Source: Methyloversatilis thermotolerans
Lineage (GTDB): Bacteria > Pseudomonadota > Gammaproteobacteria > Burkholderiales > Rhodocyclaceae
Direction of reading: 5' to 3'
DNA: 64,000 bases
Assembly (NCBI RefSeq): GCF_000372885.1
Contig: NZ_KB889967.1
Location: 1,980,655-2,044,654 of the forward strand
Shown: piece by piece, positions 1 through 9,162 of the stretch
Numbering within the stretch: position 1 is the stretch's first letter
Layout of the letters: each line of letters opens with the position of its first letter
Notes under the pieces: generated by a model
What the model saw: only the letters and a program-made list of their open reading frames with translations
Told to the model about the DNA's origin: nothing
Database searches by the model: none
Made by a program: the position numbers and the translations under genes

Positions 1-19
1 CAATCTTGCTGAACATCAT
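1..19 (-). CDS. RND efflux permease, first six codons only (partial)
   Basis: On the minus strand an ATG at 19-17 overlaps the TGA stop of the adaptor gene and opens a frame reading MMFSKI before the window ends. In CzcCBA/CusCBA-type operons the inner-membrane proton-antiport pump follows the adaptor, often with an overlapping start. The order outer-membrane channel, adaptor, pump therefore predicts a CzcA/CusA-like permease here. Only 19 bases are visible, so the identity rests on context. Confidence 0.45.
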
Positions 20-1197
20 CTGGACTCGGCGATCTCGGCATCCAGCAACAGGGCACCGCGCACCACCACGCTGTCCCCTCCCTTGAGCGCCCCAGCGTCG
101 GCCGGCGTCACATAGGCCTCGCGTGCATCCTGGCGCAGCGCATGGACGCGCCGCTTCTCGAACCGTCCGGGCGCGGTCTGCACGAAGACCGAGGTGTACA
201 GGCCGTCACTCACCAGGGCCGTGGTCGGCACGCGCAGCGCATGCTGGCCGCTGTCCGACAGCACCGATGCGCGCGCGAACATTTCCGGGCGCAGTTCGCC
301 CCCCGGATTGGGCAGGCTGCAGCGCACCTGCACGCGGCGCGTCTGTGGATCCAGCAGCGGCGCGATGCGCGCGACGGTGGCGTCGAAACGACGTTCCGGC
401 CAGGCTTCGACGCGCACGTCCAGCTTGTCGCCGACACGCAGCTTGCCCAGATCCTGTTCCGGCAGGTCGATGACCAGCCAGAGCGAGGACAGGTCGGACA
501 CCACGAACAGCGGGCGCTCGGCATCCGGTCTCACTTCGAGCCCCGGCGTGGCATTGCGCTCGACCACGGTGCCGGCGAACGGACTGTGCAATGCCAGCGA
601 CTGCCCGTCGCCCACACCGGCAGGCGCCAGCGCCGACAGCCGCAGTCGCGCGCGCTTCGCCTCCGCCTCGGCGGCGGCCGATTCCGCCTGCGCGACTTCG
701 AATTCGCGCCGCGGCAACACCTCCGCCTCCATCAGCGTACGCGCGCGGTCCAGCGCCTTGCGCTTGAGATCGGCGTCCGCGTCGGCGCGTCGCTGATCGG
801 CTGCGGCCTGGCCCAGATCCGGCGCATCGATGACCGCGAGCGCAACGCCTGCCGCGACCGTATCGCCCAGCGTCGCCCCGAGTTTCACGATCCGGCCGGC
901 AAGCGGGCTGAACAGGCGCGCGGTGCGGTCTTCCGCCATCGCGATGCGCGCATTCAGCGGCGCCGTGACCGGAAGTTCGACATCCACTGCCGGCGCGGTC
1001 ACCACGAAGGACAGTTGGGACGCCCCGGGCGGCAAGGTCAGACCGTGCGCCGGTGCCACGGCCCCCTCGGGTCGGACGGTCGCCGGTGCACCATCCCCAC
1101 GCAAGGCGACAAGACCCGCCACCGCGAACACGGCACACGGCAAGGTCACGGCCAGCACGCGACGGCGGCGCGGGAGGAAAGAGGACAATGAGGTCAT
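16..1197 (-). CDS. Efflux RND transporter periplasmic adaptor subunit (HlyD/CzcB family)
   Basis: This 393-residue protein is a membrane-fusion adaptor that would join an inner-membrane RND pump to an outer-membrane channel. It starts with a basic stretch and one hydrophobic segment (about residues 14-32) that acts as signal anchor. A biotinyl-lipoyl half follows (SPLAGRIVKLGATLGDTV, about 95-115), then an alpha-helical hairpin rich in Ala, Glu and Arg (about 130-190). The second lipoyl half (HSPFAGTVVERNATPG) and beta-barrel domains complete the fold. It lies 5 bp after a TolC-like gene and overlaps the next start, so the three genes form one operon. A CzcB-like metal-efflux role is the best guess; substrate cannot be read from the sequence. 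Confidence 0.88.
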   Translation of the reverse strand: MTSLSSFLPRRRRVLAVTLPCAVFAVAGLVALRGDGAPATVRPEGAVAPAHGLTLPPGASQLSFVVTAPAVDVELPVTAPLNARIAMAEDRTARLFSPLAGRIVKLGATLGDTVAAGVALAVIDAPDLGQAAADQRRADADADLKRKALDRARTLMEAEVLPRREFEVAQAESAAAEAEAKRARLRLSALAPAGVGDGQSLALHSPFAGTVVERNATPGLEVRPDAERPLFVVSDLSSLWLVIDLPEQDLGKLRVGDKLDVRVEAWPERRFDATVARIAPLLDPQTRRVQVRCSLPNPGGELRPEMFARASVLSDSGQHALRVPTTALVSDGLYTSVFVQTAPGRFEKRRVHALRQDAREAYVTPADAGALKGGDSVVVRGALLLDAEIAESR

Positions 1198-1202
1198 GGC
1201 AA

Positions 1203-2543
1203 TCAGAAGGGCTGGTTCAGTGCGGCAGCAAGTTCCGCACGGGCACGCGCATAATCGGCCCGAGCCGACAGCGCTTCACTCTCGATGGATCGCAGCGTGC
1301 GCCGGGCGTCGAGCACGTCGAGTACACCGACCGCGCCGTGCTGGAAGGCGAATTCGGTGGCTTCGGCGGAACGGCGCGCCGACGGCAGCACGGTATCGGC
1401 ATAGCGGCGCACGCGTGCCGCCTGCGCCTCGGCCTCGTTGCGCCGCAGCCGCAGTTCGGCGCCGGCTTCCGCCTCCACGCGCTGCTGCTCGTCCTCGGCC
1501 GCGCCCAGTTCGGTATAGGCAGCCTCGATCTCGCCGCGATAGTCATAGCCGTTGAACAGCGGAATCGAAACGCCCACGCCATACATGGCCCGGCCATCCG
1601 GCGGGAAGTGCTCGTACTGAACGCCTATCGTGATGTCGCGCGTGCGCAGGCTTTCCGCCAGGCTGCGCCCCTGTTGCGCGGCGAGCAGTCGGGCACGCGC
1701 GGCGCGCAGATCCGGTCGCTCGCCGGCGGCGGCATCCGCCGCTGCCGGCAGCGCATCGGGCTGCGGCCAAGGGTCGGCCGCATGCAGCAGAGCATCTTGC
1801 CCGTCGAGCGCCAGCAGGCGCGCGAGCGCGGCCTGAGCACGGCGCAGATCGCTGTCCGCCACCCTGAGGTCGGATTCGGTGCGCAACTGGTCCAGGCGCA
1901 CGCGCTCCAGGTCGCTTGGCGCCAGATCGCCCGCCGTCACGCGAGTGCGGGCACGACTGACCGTGTCGTCCAGCAAGGCCAGGGTCTGCTGCAACAGCGC
2001 TCGCCGATCTTCAGCCAGCTTCAGGTCGAAGTAGGCGATGCGCAAGGTCTTGAGCATCTGCCGCCGCGCTTCGTCCTGGTCGGCCCGCGCCGCATCGAGC
2101 AACAGATCGGCCTGGGCCATGCGCAGACTGCGCTTGTCGCCACGCTCGAAAGTCTGTTCCAGCCTGAGCACGGTGTCGACGCGCTTGTCGGCCAGCGATC
2201 CCGCACCGATGCCGCGCGACGGATTGATGTCCGTGGTATCGAGCGACAGCGTCGCATTGGGTCGGGCGGCGGCGCCCAGTGTCGCCGCCTGCGCCCGCTC
2301 GACGTCGCGGCGGGCGCGGCGCAGATCGCGGCTGGCATCGAACAGCCGCTGCTCGGCCGCCCGCAAGGTCAACGCCGATGCGTCCGGCGCGGAGACGAAA
2401 GCGGTCTGCGCATGGGCCTCCGGCAGCGGATGCCCGAGCGCAACAGTGAATGCCCATGCCACGGCAGACAGTACGCGTCTGCATCGCGCAGGCCATCGGC
2501 CGGTGTTGATCGACGCGAGCGTGAAAAAGGGTCTAGAGGTCAT
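1203..2543 (-). CDS. TolC-family outer membrane efflux protein (CzcC-like)
   Basis: The protein of about 446 residues is the outer-membrane channel of the tripartite efflux system. I chose the ATG at 2543, giving MTSRPFFTL and a signal peptide ending near EAHAQ; an in-frame ATG at 2576 would add 11 residues before it. The mature part has two repeats of long amphipathic helices full of Arg, Ala and Glu (for example LFDASRDLRRARRDVERAQ and LERVRLDQLRTESDLRVADS), the OEP domain pattern. The phrase GVSIPLFNGYDYRGEIEAAYTEL is typical of the second repeat in CzcC-like members. It is the first gene of the minus-strand operon. Confidence 0.85.
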   Translation of the reverse strand: MTSRPFFTLASINTGRWPARCRRVLSAVAWAFTVALGHPLPEAHAQTAFVSAPDASALTLRAAEQRLFDASRDLRRARRDVERAQAATLGAAARPNATLSLDTTDINPSRGIGAGSLADKRVDTVLRLEQTFERGDKRSLRMAQADLLLDAARADQDEARRQMLKTLRIAYFDLKLAEDRRALLQQTLALLDDTVSRARTRVTAGDLAPSDLERVRLDQLRTESDLRVADSDLRRAQAALARLLALDGQDALLHAADPWPQPDALPAAADAAAGERPDLRAARARLLAAQQGRSLAESLRTRDITIGVQYEHFPPDGRAMYGVGVSIPLFNGYDYRGEIEAAYTELGAAEDEQQRVEAEAGAELRLRRNEAEAQAARVRRYADTVLPSARRSAEATEFAFQHGAVGVLDVLDARRTLRSIESEALSARADYARARAELAAALNQPF

Positions 2544-2610
2544 GCGCGACAGCCTAGGACGGGCAGGCTGTCGCATTCCTGTCAGCGCAGAAGGCTGTCG
2601 GGCGAGAAGA

Positions 2611-2686
2611 TGGTGCCGCTTGTCGGATTCGAACTGACGACCTACCGCTTACAAGGCGGTTGCTCTACCAACTGAGCTAAAGCGGC
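2611..2686 (-). tRNA. tRNA-Thr (anticodon TGT)
   Basis: Read on the minus strand this 76-base segment folds as a complete cloverleaf. The acceptor arms GCCGCTT and AAGCGGC pair. A D-arm with GCTC/GAGC follows, then an anticodon stem ACCGC/GCGGT around the loop CTTGTAA, and a T-arm with TTCGAAT. The anticodon is TGT, which reads the threonine codon ACA. The 3' CCA is encoded. It sits alone between the efflux operon and the sensor kinase gene. Confidence 0.95.
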
Positions 2687-2869
2687 GCGGGCAACATTAT
2701 AGCGCCTGTCCGCAGCAGCCGCCGCATCCACGATGGCGCCCTCGCCATCGGCAAGAGAACTCATCAGAGCAATCCGCATCGGATAAACTGCACGCATCGC
2801 AACAATGCTTCCGCGCATCAGCGCCTCCCCGGCCACGGCGGGCCGGTCTGGCGGATGGAAGCCTGAGAG

Positions 2870-4390
2870 ATGTCAGACACCCTGGCCCCGGACGCCCCTG
2901 GACCCCATACGCTGAATGTCCTGCTGATCGAGGATTCTGAGGACGATGCGCTTCTGCTGCTGCATCGCTTCCGCCTCGCAGGCTACCAGGTGCACTCGTG
3001 TCGCGTGGACAATGAACACGACCTCAGGGCGGCGCTTGGCGTGCGCACCTGGGATGTCGTGCTGTCCGACCACAACATGCCGCAGTTCTCGGCGATGGCC
3101 GCCCTCGGGATCCTGCAGGCGCAGGGCCTGGATCTGCCCTTCATCATCGTATCCGGCGTGATCGAGGAGGACCTCGCGGTAGCAGCAATGCGGGCCGGTG
3201 CCCACGACTATCTCGGCAAGGGCAACCTTGACCGCCTGGTGCCTGCTGTAGAGAGGGAAATGCGCGAGGCGCGCAATCGCGCCGAACGCCACAGCGCGCT
3301 CGATGCGGTGCGCGACAGCGAGGCACGATTCCGCGCGCTGGCGGCCAACATCCCCGGCATGGTGTTCCAGTTGCTCCGTCACGACGACGGCGGCTGGCGT
3401 TTCCTGTTCGTAAGCGAAGGCTGCCAGGCCCTGCTCGCACTGAAGCCGGCGGAACTCATCGCGCAGCCGCAGCGCTTCCTCGACATGGTGCTGGCAGAAG
3501 ACATGCCGGAGCTGAACCGCGCGATGCAACATTCCGCGCAGACCACGTCGACGGTGAACTGGGAAGGCCGCATCCGTCTGCCGGACAGCGACGTGAAGTG
3601 GGTGAACCTGCGTTCGTCGCCGCGGCAACTGTCTTCCGGCGTCACCATCTGGGAAGGCATCGTATCCAACATCACCCAGAGCAAACTCACGGAGCGCGAG
3701 CTGCGCCAGTCCAGAGGGCAGCTCGCCGAATTGTCCTCGCACCTGCAGATCGCCAAGGAAGAGGAACGCGAGCGCATAGCCCGCGATATCCACGACGAAC
3801 TGGGCGGACTGCTGGTCGCGCTGAAGTTCGAGGTGTCGCTGCTGGCCACCAAGACCGGCGGCGATCCTGATGCGATACGCAAGCGGGCGGACAGCATGGG
3901 CAAGCTGGTCGATGACGCGATCAGCACCGTGGGACGCATCGCGCGCGAACTGCGCCCCGGCATACTGAAGGAGTTCGGACTGGCGCCCGCCGTGGAGAGC
4001 CATGCCGAGGATTTCGCGGGACGCACCGGCCTGAAGTGCGATCTGCTCTGCATCGACCATGACATCGAACCGGACGAGGAAACCGCCATCGCGTTGTTCC
4101 GCGTGTTCCAGGAGGCGCTCACCAATGTGTCCAAGCATGCGCAGGCACACAAGGTGGAAGTGCGCCTGACGCAGGAGGACGACGACATCGTGCTCGAGAT
4201 CGCCGACGACGGACGCGGCCTCGCACCTGCCGACCTGTCCAAACCCAAATCATTCGGCCTGCGCGGCATACGCGAGCGGGTGGCCCACCTGAACGGGCGC
4301 TTCGAAGCAAGCGCGCGCGAAGGTGGCGGCACCCGCCTGCTGCTGCGCGTACCGGCCTGCCGCCGCACAGTACTGGAGTTCGCACGATGA
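2870..4390 (+). CDS. Hybrid sensor histidine kinase (REC-PAS-HisKA_3-HATPase)
   Basis: This 506-residue cytoplasmic protein has an N-terminal receiver domain (about residues 14-130; acidic pair ED at 21-22, phospho-acceptor Asp67 in VVLSDHNMP). A PAS-like sensor domain spans about 145-275. The NarX/DegS-type dimerization domain carries His308 in ERIARDIHDELGG. The C-terminal ATPase has an N-box (EALTNVSKHAQ) and a G-box (DDGRGL). No transmembrane segment is visible, so the signal is probably cytosolic or comes through the receiver. Its stop overlaps the start of a NarL-type regulator by 4 bp, which marks that regulator as its partner. Confidence 0.9.
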   Translation: MSDTLAPDAPGPHTLNVLLIEDSEDDALLLLHRFRLAGYQVHSCRVDNEHDLRAALGVRTWDVVLSDHNMPQFSAMAALGILQAQGLDLPFIIVSGVIEEDLAVAAMRAGAHDYLGKGNLDRLVPAVEREMREARNRAERHSALDAVRDSEARFRALAANIPGMVFQLLRHDDGGWRFLFVSEGCQALLALKPAELIAQPQRFLDMVLAEDMPELNRAMQHSAQTTSTVNWEGRIRLPDSDVKWVNLRSSPRQLSSGVTIWEGIVSNITQSKLTERELRQSRGQLAELSSHLQIAKEEERERIARDIHDELGGLLVALKFEVSLLATKTGGDPDAIRKRADSMGKLVDDAISTVGRIARELRPGILKEFGLAPAVESHAEDFAGRTGLKCDLLCIDHDIEPDEETAIALFRVFQEALTNVSKHAQAHKVEVRLTQEDDDIVLEIADDGRGLAPADLSKPKSFGLRGIRERVAHLNGRFEASAREGGGTRLLLRVPACRRTVLEFAR

Positions 4391-5025
4391 GCAGCATCCG
4401 CATCCTGATCGCCGACGACCACGCCATCGTGCGTTCCGGCCTGCGTCAGATCCTTTCCGACAGCCCCGATCTGGTGGTGACGGGTGAAGCCGGGAACGGT
4501 GTCGACGCGATGCACAAGCTGCGCGACGGAAACTTCGATCTGGTACTGATGGATGTGTCCATGCCCGATCGCAACGGTATCGACACGCTGAAGCTGGTGC
4601 GCAAGGAGTTTCCCAAGCTGCCGGTGCTGGTGCTTTCCATGCACCCCGAGGAACAGTATGCGATCCGTGCGCTGAAGGCCGGCGCTTCAGGCTATCTCAC
4701 CAAGCAGAGTGCGCCCGAACAGCTTGTCACCGCCATCCGTCAGGTGGCGTGCGGCAAGAAGTACGTGTCGCCGTCGCTGGCCATGGAACTGGCCAACGCG
4801 ATCACCGAGGACAGCGAACGGCCGCCGCACGAAAAGCTGTCCGACCGCGAATACCAGACCCTGGTCATGATCGCCTCGGGCAAGACACTCACCCAGATCG
4901 GCGAGGAGCTGAACCTGAGCGTGAAGACGGTCAGCGTCTACCGCGCGCGGCTGCTGGAAAAGATGCGCATGAAAAACAACGCCGAATTGACACACTACGG
5001 ACTCAAGCACGGACTGGTCGATTGA
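4387..5025 (+). CDS. NarL/FixJ-family response regulator (REC-LuxR HTH)
   Basis: The 212-residue protein has a receiver domain (about 1-120) with the acidic pair DD near residue 10 and the phospho-acceptor Asp in LVLMDVSMPDRNG. A LuxR-type DNA-binding domain follows (LSDREYQTLVMIASGKTL through SVKTVSVYRARLLEKM). It should be phosphorylated by the kinase encoded just upstream, with which it shares an ATGA overlap. Its targets are unknown. The next gene, a diguanylate cyclase 124 bp downstream on the same strand, is one possible target or functional partner, but nothing in the sequence proves this. Confidence 0.92.
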   Translation: MSSIRILIADDHAIVRSGLRQILSDSPDLVVTGEAGNGVDAMHKLRDGNFDLVLMDVSMPDRNGIDTLKLVRKEFPKLPVLVLSMHPEEQYAIRALKAGASGYLTKQSAPEQLVTAIRQVACGKKYVSPSLAMELANAITEDSERPPHEKLSDREYQTLVMIASGKTLTQIGEELNLSVKTVSVYRARLLEKMRMKNNAELTHYGLKHGLVD

Positions 5026-5149
5026 CGGACCGATGAGCCGGTCGCCGCAGGGCTGCGCCAGTCGATCCGGGTAATCGATCGTCAGATTCAGCTAAAGCCC
5101 GTCCTTCGACAGCCGTTGATTGCAAACGTTAAAGACGGTGAATGACCGA

Positions 5150-6892
5150 ATGTCAGATGCCATGCAGCCGCTAGAGATCGCGCGAGAGGCCCTGCGGCGG
5201 CTGTCCATGCGGCAGTTGCCACCAACCCCCGACAACTATCGTGCGCTGTATCACGAGATTGCGGGCAGCAAGGCTGACGACCTGTTCCCGGAACGGGCAC
5301 TCAAGCTTGTCTGCAGCACGCTGCCCAGGCTGAACAAGGGCCATATCGAATTCGCCGAGCGACTGGAAAGCGCAGTCGCCAGCCGAAGCTGGTCGGCCAT
5401 CAGTGGCGCGCTGGTCGGTCTGCTGCGCGCCCAGGCCGCTCCACAGAGACGCTGGACCGCCTTGCTGAAGGACGTATTCCGTCAACTCGATCGCAAGCAC
5501 GCCTCGTTCAGCTTCGCGCAGAAACAGCAGGCCTTGCAACAGGCGCTCGATGCCAGCAATGGTGAACTCGAACGTCTGTACGACAGCTTTTCCGAACTGG
5601 CGGACAAATGGGAGAACGCCCAGGAGGAAAAACCCGCCGCGCGCAGCGTCGAGGCGGACCCGATCGCGGGGGCCGCGACCGACAACAGCGACGCCGCCCT
5701 GCGCGATCTGTTCGCCCGTACGCTGGAAACGGTGGTGGCCAGCCTGCTCATTTCGTCGCCGGAACTGAAGGAAGAGGCGGCGGAACTGGGACAGGTGCTG
5801 CGCGAAGTGCGCGACATGCGCGAGGTCGATGATCTGGCGGCACGGATGCGCACGCTGCTCGATCGACTGAACTGGGTGGTGGACGACCAGGCGGAAATAC
5901 GCGCGGGGCTGCTGTCCCTGCTGGATCTGCTGCTGAAGAATATCGGCGAACTGGTCGGCGACGACCGCTGGATGCGGGGACAGATCGAGTCGCTGCGTTC
6001 GCTGTGTGACCATCCTCTCAGCGCACGCGAACTGGACGAGGTAGAACGGCGACTGCGCGAGGTGATTTCCCGTCAGGGCTCCCTGCGCGGCAACATTGAC
6101 GACGCGAAACACCAGATCAAGTTGATGCTGGCCGGATTCGTCGAGGAGCTGGGCAATTTCACCGATGCAACCTCCGGCTTCGGCGCGCGCATGGAAGGCT
6201 ATGCACAAGCGATTGCCGATGCCGAAGATCTCGTTTCGCTGCAGGACACCATCGCCGAAGTCATCGATGCAACGCGGCAGATGCGGGACACAACGGAAAG
6301 ATCACGCCTGCAGATCGACACCATGCGCGAGCGGGTACGACTTGCGGAAGCCGAGATAGAGCGGCTGCAGCTCGAGCTGGAACAGACCAGCGAACAGATG
6401 CGCCATGACCCGCTGACCGGTGTGCTCAATCGCAAGGGGCTGGAAGAATCCTATGGCAAGGAACTGTCGAGAGCCGCGCGACGGGGTACGCTGCTGTGCC
6501 TCGCGGTGCTCGATATCGACAATTTCAAGCGCCTGAATGATACCTATGGTCATAACACCGGGGACGAGGCGCTGCTCCACCTGGTGTCCACCGTGCGCGA
6601 CTGCCTGCGTCCGCATGACACGCTGTCCCGATATGGTGGCGAGGAATTCGTCATCCTGTTGCCGGAAACCTCGGTGGACGATGCAGTCGTCGTGCTGCAG
6701 CGGCTGCAGCGCGAGCTCACCAAGCGCTACTTCCTCGCCAACAACGACAAACTGCTCATCACCTTCAGCGCCGGCGTCACCATGGTGCAGCCGAACGAAA
6801 CACAGCTCGCGGTGATCGAGCGCGCGGACAGCGCCATGTACAAGGCAAAGGCGACCGGCAAGAACAAGGTGGTGGTTGCGCCGCAGCCCTGA
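5150..6892 (+). CDS. GGDEF-domain diguanylate cyclase
   Basis: The protein makes the second messenger c-di-GMP from two GTP. The C-terminal GGDEF domain (about residues 405-575) has the active-site motif GGEEF in SRYGGEEFVILLPE. Five residues before it lies RPHD, a match to the RxxD product-inhibition site, so the enzyme is predicted active and feedback-controlled. The first 390 residues are helical, without a recognised sensor domain or membrane segment, and end in a coiled coil. I used the ATG at 5150 (MSDAMQPLE); a TTG ten codons earlier is possible. Lying beside flagellar genes and the PilZ protein YcgR, it probably influences the swimming decision. Confidence 0.88.
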   Translation: MSDAMQPLEIAREALRRLSMRQLPPTPDNYRALYHEIAGSKADDLFPERALKLVCSTLPRLNKGHIEFAERLESAVASRSWSAISGALVGLLRAQAAPQRRWTALLKDVFRQLDRKHASFSFAQKQQALQQALDASNGELERLYDSFSELADKWENAQEEKPAARSVEADPIAGAATDNSDAALRDLFARTLETVVASLLISSPELKEEAAELGQVLREVRDMREVDDLAARMRTLLDRLNWVVDDQAEIRAGLLSLLDLLLKNIGELVGDDRWMRGQIESLRSLCDHPLSARELDEVERRLREVISRQGSLRGNIDDAKHQIKLMLAGFVEELGNFTDATSGFGARMEGYAQAIADAEDLVSLQDTIAEVIDATRQMRDTTERSRLQIDTMRERVRLAEAEIERLQLELEQTSEQMRHDPLTGVLNRKGLEESYGKELSRAARRGTLLCLAVLDIDNFKRLNDTYGHNTGDEALLHLVSTVRDCLRPHDTLSRYGGEEFVILLPETSVDDAVVVLQRLQRELTKRYFLANNDKLLITFSAGVTMVQPNETQLAVIERADSAMYKAKATGKNKVVVAPQP

Positions 6893-7021
6893 ACACCGCG
6901 CCCACCGGCGATCCGGACACATTTGCTCACAGCGCGGAAGTGGCCTGTAGGGTCATTCCGGGATGATTTCACGGCCCCCACGGAACACATGAGGCTCCGT
7001 CCGGCGCCGACGGCTCCGCCC

Positions 7022-7150
7022 TAAAGTTTTTTCGCCTCGCCGCACAGCCGCGACGGCAAGCCATTTTCCGGGCACATCGCCTGAAAGCCCTGTGCAGAAA
7101 GGCTTTCAATCCAACGGCGTCCTAAAGTTTTGTCCTGTGTTCTCCGTTAC
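7022..7150 (+). promoter_or_regulatory. Sigma-28 (FliA) promoter region of fliC
   Basis: The 339-bp stretch 6893-7231 holds no gene. At 7123-7130 it has TAAAGTTT, identical to the consensus FliA -35 element, followed at 7143-7150 by TCCGTTAC, close to the -10 consensus GCCGATAA with a one-base-longer spacer. A second TAAAGTTTT lies at 7022, with GCCGCACA shortly after but at shorter spacing; it may be a relic or a weaker start. A ribosome site AGGAGAAAG precedes the fliC ATG at 7232. Confidence 0.7.
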
Positions 7151-7231
7151 TTGTCTCATCGGCGACATCAACATCGGGTCATGTAACCCAGAGCGCCGTA
7201 ACCAGACAGACTTCGTGACAGGAGAAAGAAA

Positions 7232-8746
7232 ATGCCTCAAATCATCAACACCAACGTTGCCTCGCTGACTGCACAGCGCAACCTGAACGCCTCGCAAAAC
7301 TCGCTCTCGACTTCGCTGCAACGCCTGTCGTCGGGTCTGCGCATCAACAGCGCCAAGGACGACGCCGCCGGTCTCGCGATTTCGGAACGCATGAGTTCGC
7401 AAGTGCGCGGCCTGAACCAGGCTGTGCGCAACGCCAACGACGCCATCTCGCTGACGCAGACCGCCGAAGGCGCAATGACCTCGATCTCGGAAGGCCTGCA
7501 GCGCATGCGTGAATTGTCCGTTCAGTCCGCCAACGACTCGAACAGCGCCAGCGACCGCCAGGCCCTGCAACAGGAAGTGGCCCAGCTGCAACAGGAAATC
7601 AACCGCATCGCGACGACCACACAGTTCAACGGCAAGAACCTGCTCGACGGCTCGTTCGCCGGCCAATATTTCCAGGTCGGTGCCAATGCGAACCAGACCA
7701 TCGGTCTGAGCCTGAACAACACCAAGGCGACCAATATCGGCGCCAACACGGTCACCGCCACCGGCACGCTGAACAACGCAGTCGCGGCCGCCGCAGGTGC
7801 AGGTGCACGTGTCGCCAACACCGTACTCGCCGGTGAAGACCTGACCGTGACCGGTTCCATCGGCACCAAGGCCATTGCCGTCAATGCGGGCGACTCCGCC
7901 AATACCGTCGCCGCCGCGGTGAATGCCGAAACCGCCAGCACCGGCGTGCAGGCCACCGCCCTGACCGAAGCCACGCTGAGCAACCTCGGCGCTACCGGCA
8001 CCGTCAGCTTCACGCTGTTCGGTTCCAACTCGACCGGTGTCGCGATCTCCGCCACCGTCGGCAACACTGCGGACCTGAGCTCGCTGTCGACCGCGATCAA
8101 CAACTACGCAGCCACCACCGGCATCTCTGCCACGGTGTCCGGCGGCACGATCACGCTGAAGTCCGAACAGGGCTATGACATTTCGATCACCGACTTCGCG
8201 AACACCGCGGGTGCGACCGGCACGATCGACCTGCGCGGCCGCGATGCCTTCGCCGGCACCAACTCCGGCGCCGCAGTCACGCTCGGCGCAGCAGCCGGTA
8301 CCGACTCCTCGACCGTCGGCGGCACGCTGAAGTTCACGTCGTCGGAAGCGTTCTCGGTCACCAGCGCCGCAACCGCCGCCGCGACCAACGGTCTGTTCGT
8401 GAGTGCCACCGCAAACGCCAGTTCGCTGTCGTCGGTGGCTGCGATCAACGTCGGTTCGCAGACCGGCGCCAACGCGGCGATCGATGTGATCGATGCCGCC
8501 CTGCAGTCGATCAACACCCAGCGCGCGGCGCTCGGTGCGGTGCAGAACCGGGTGACCAACACGATCGCGAACCTGCAGACCACGTCGGAAAACGTGAGCT
8601 CCGCCCGCAGCCGTATCCTGGATGCCGACTTCGCGGCCGAAACCGCGAACCTGACGCGTGCCCAGATCCTGCAGCAGGCGGGTACGGCGATGCTGGCCCA
8701 GGCCAACTCGCTGCCGCAGAACGTGCTGAGCCTGCTCCGCGGCTAA
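7232..8746 (+). CDS. fliC: Flagellin
   Basis: This 504-residue protein is the filament subunit. The conserved N-terminal D0/D1 region starts [18 protein letters not shown] and contains [18 protein letters not shown] and the long helices up to about residue 140. The C-terminal D1/D0 region (about 415-504) contains [17 protein letters not shown] and ends [13 protein letters not shown]. The central 270 residues are Ala-, Thr- and Gly-rich surface-exposed D2/D3 sequence, which varies between strains. It has its own sigma-28 type promoter and is followed by a GC hairpin, as expected for a highly expressed class III gene. Confidence 0.97.
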   Translation: MPQIINTNVASLTAQRNLNASQNSLSTSLQRLSSGLRINSAKDDAAGLAISERMSSQVRGLNQAVRNANDAISLTQTAEGAMTSISEGLQRMRELSVQSANDSNSASDRQALQQEVAQLQQEINRIATTTQFNGKNLLDGSFAGQYFQVGANANQTIGLSLNNTKATNIGANTVTATGTLNNAVAAAAGAGARVANTVLAGEDLTVTGSIGTKAIAVNAGDSANTVAAAVNAETASTGVQATALTEATLSNLGATGTVSFTLFGSNSTGVAISATVGNTADLSSLSTAINNYAATTGISATVSGGTITLKSEQGYDISITDFANTAGATGTIDLRGRDAFAGTNSGAAVTLGAAAGTDSSTVGGTLKFTSSEAFSVTSAATAAATNGLFVSATANASSLSSVAAINVGSQTGANAAIDVIDAALQSINTQRAALGAVQNRVTNTIANLQTTSENVSSARSRILDADFAAETANLTRAQILQQAGTAMLAQANSLPQNVLSLLRG

Positions 8747-8762
8747 GCGCGCAGCTGACAAC

Positions 8763-8784
8763 GGGACGCGGGTAACCGCGTCCC
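8763..8784 (+). terminator. GC-rich hairpin after fliC
   Basis: GGGACGCGG and CCGCGTCCC form a perfect 9-bp stem around the loop GTAA, 17 bases after the fliC stop. There is no run of T after it, so it is either a weak terminator or a 3' stabilising hairpin that lets some transcription continue into flaG. Confidence 0.6.
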
Positions 8785-8807
8785 GACTGTAGCAAGGGGA
8801 GAACGTC

Positions 8808-9152
8808 ATGGCCATACAGCCTGTACCCAATGCCCTGCCCCAGCTCACCCCGGTTGCCAAGGCGGCAGCCGGGGTGAAGCCCGTGGTGGCAGACACCAGC
8901 AAGGACACCGTCACCCAGACCCCGTTGAGCAACGAGGAGGTCGAACGCACGGTGGACGAAATCAGGCGCTATATCGAGCCGGTGGACCAGAACTTGCAAT
9001 TCTCGATTGACAAGGACACCGGGAAGACCATCGTGAAACTGATTGATTCGAGCACCAAGGAAGTACTGAGACAGATTCCGTCTGAAGAACTGATCGCCAT
9101 CGCCCGTTCGCTCGGCAAGGGGCAGGGCGGCCTGATCGAACGCAAGGCCTGA
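8808..9152 (+). CDS. flaG: FlaG family protein
   Basis: The 114-residue protein matches the FlaG family, small proteins encoded between fliC and fliD in polar flagellates that affect filament length. The conserved C-terminal part reads NLQFSIDKDTGKTIVKLIDSSTKEVLRQIPSEEL. The N-terminal 50 residues are variable, rich in Pro, Ala and Lys. Its place between flagellin and filament cap genes supports the call. Confidence 0.9.
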   Translation: MAIQPVPNALPQLTPVAKAAAGVKPVVADTSKDTVTQTPLSNEEVERTVDEIRRYIEPVDQNLQFSIDKDTGKTIVKLIDSSTKEVLRQIPSEELIAIARSLGKGQGGLIERKA

Positions 9153-9162
9153 GGCGGACATC

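Noticed and set aside
7022-7046. A second full FliA promoter for fliC
   Set aside because: The -35 element is perfect, but the nearest -10-like sequence is too close, so I treat it as a relic or weak site.
7106-8950. A 614-codon frame opposite fliC
   Set aside because: It is a mirror of the low-stop flagellin sequence; flagellin is certain and the mirror protein has no recognisable family.
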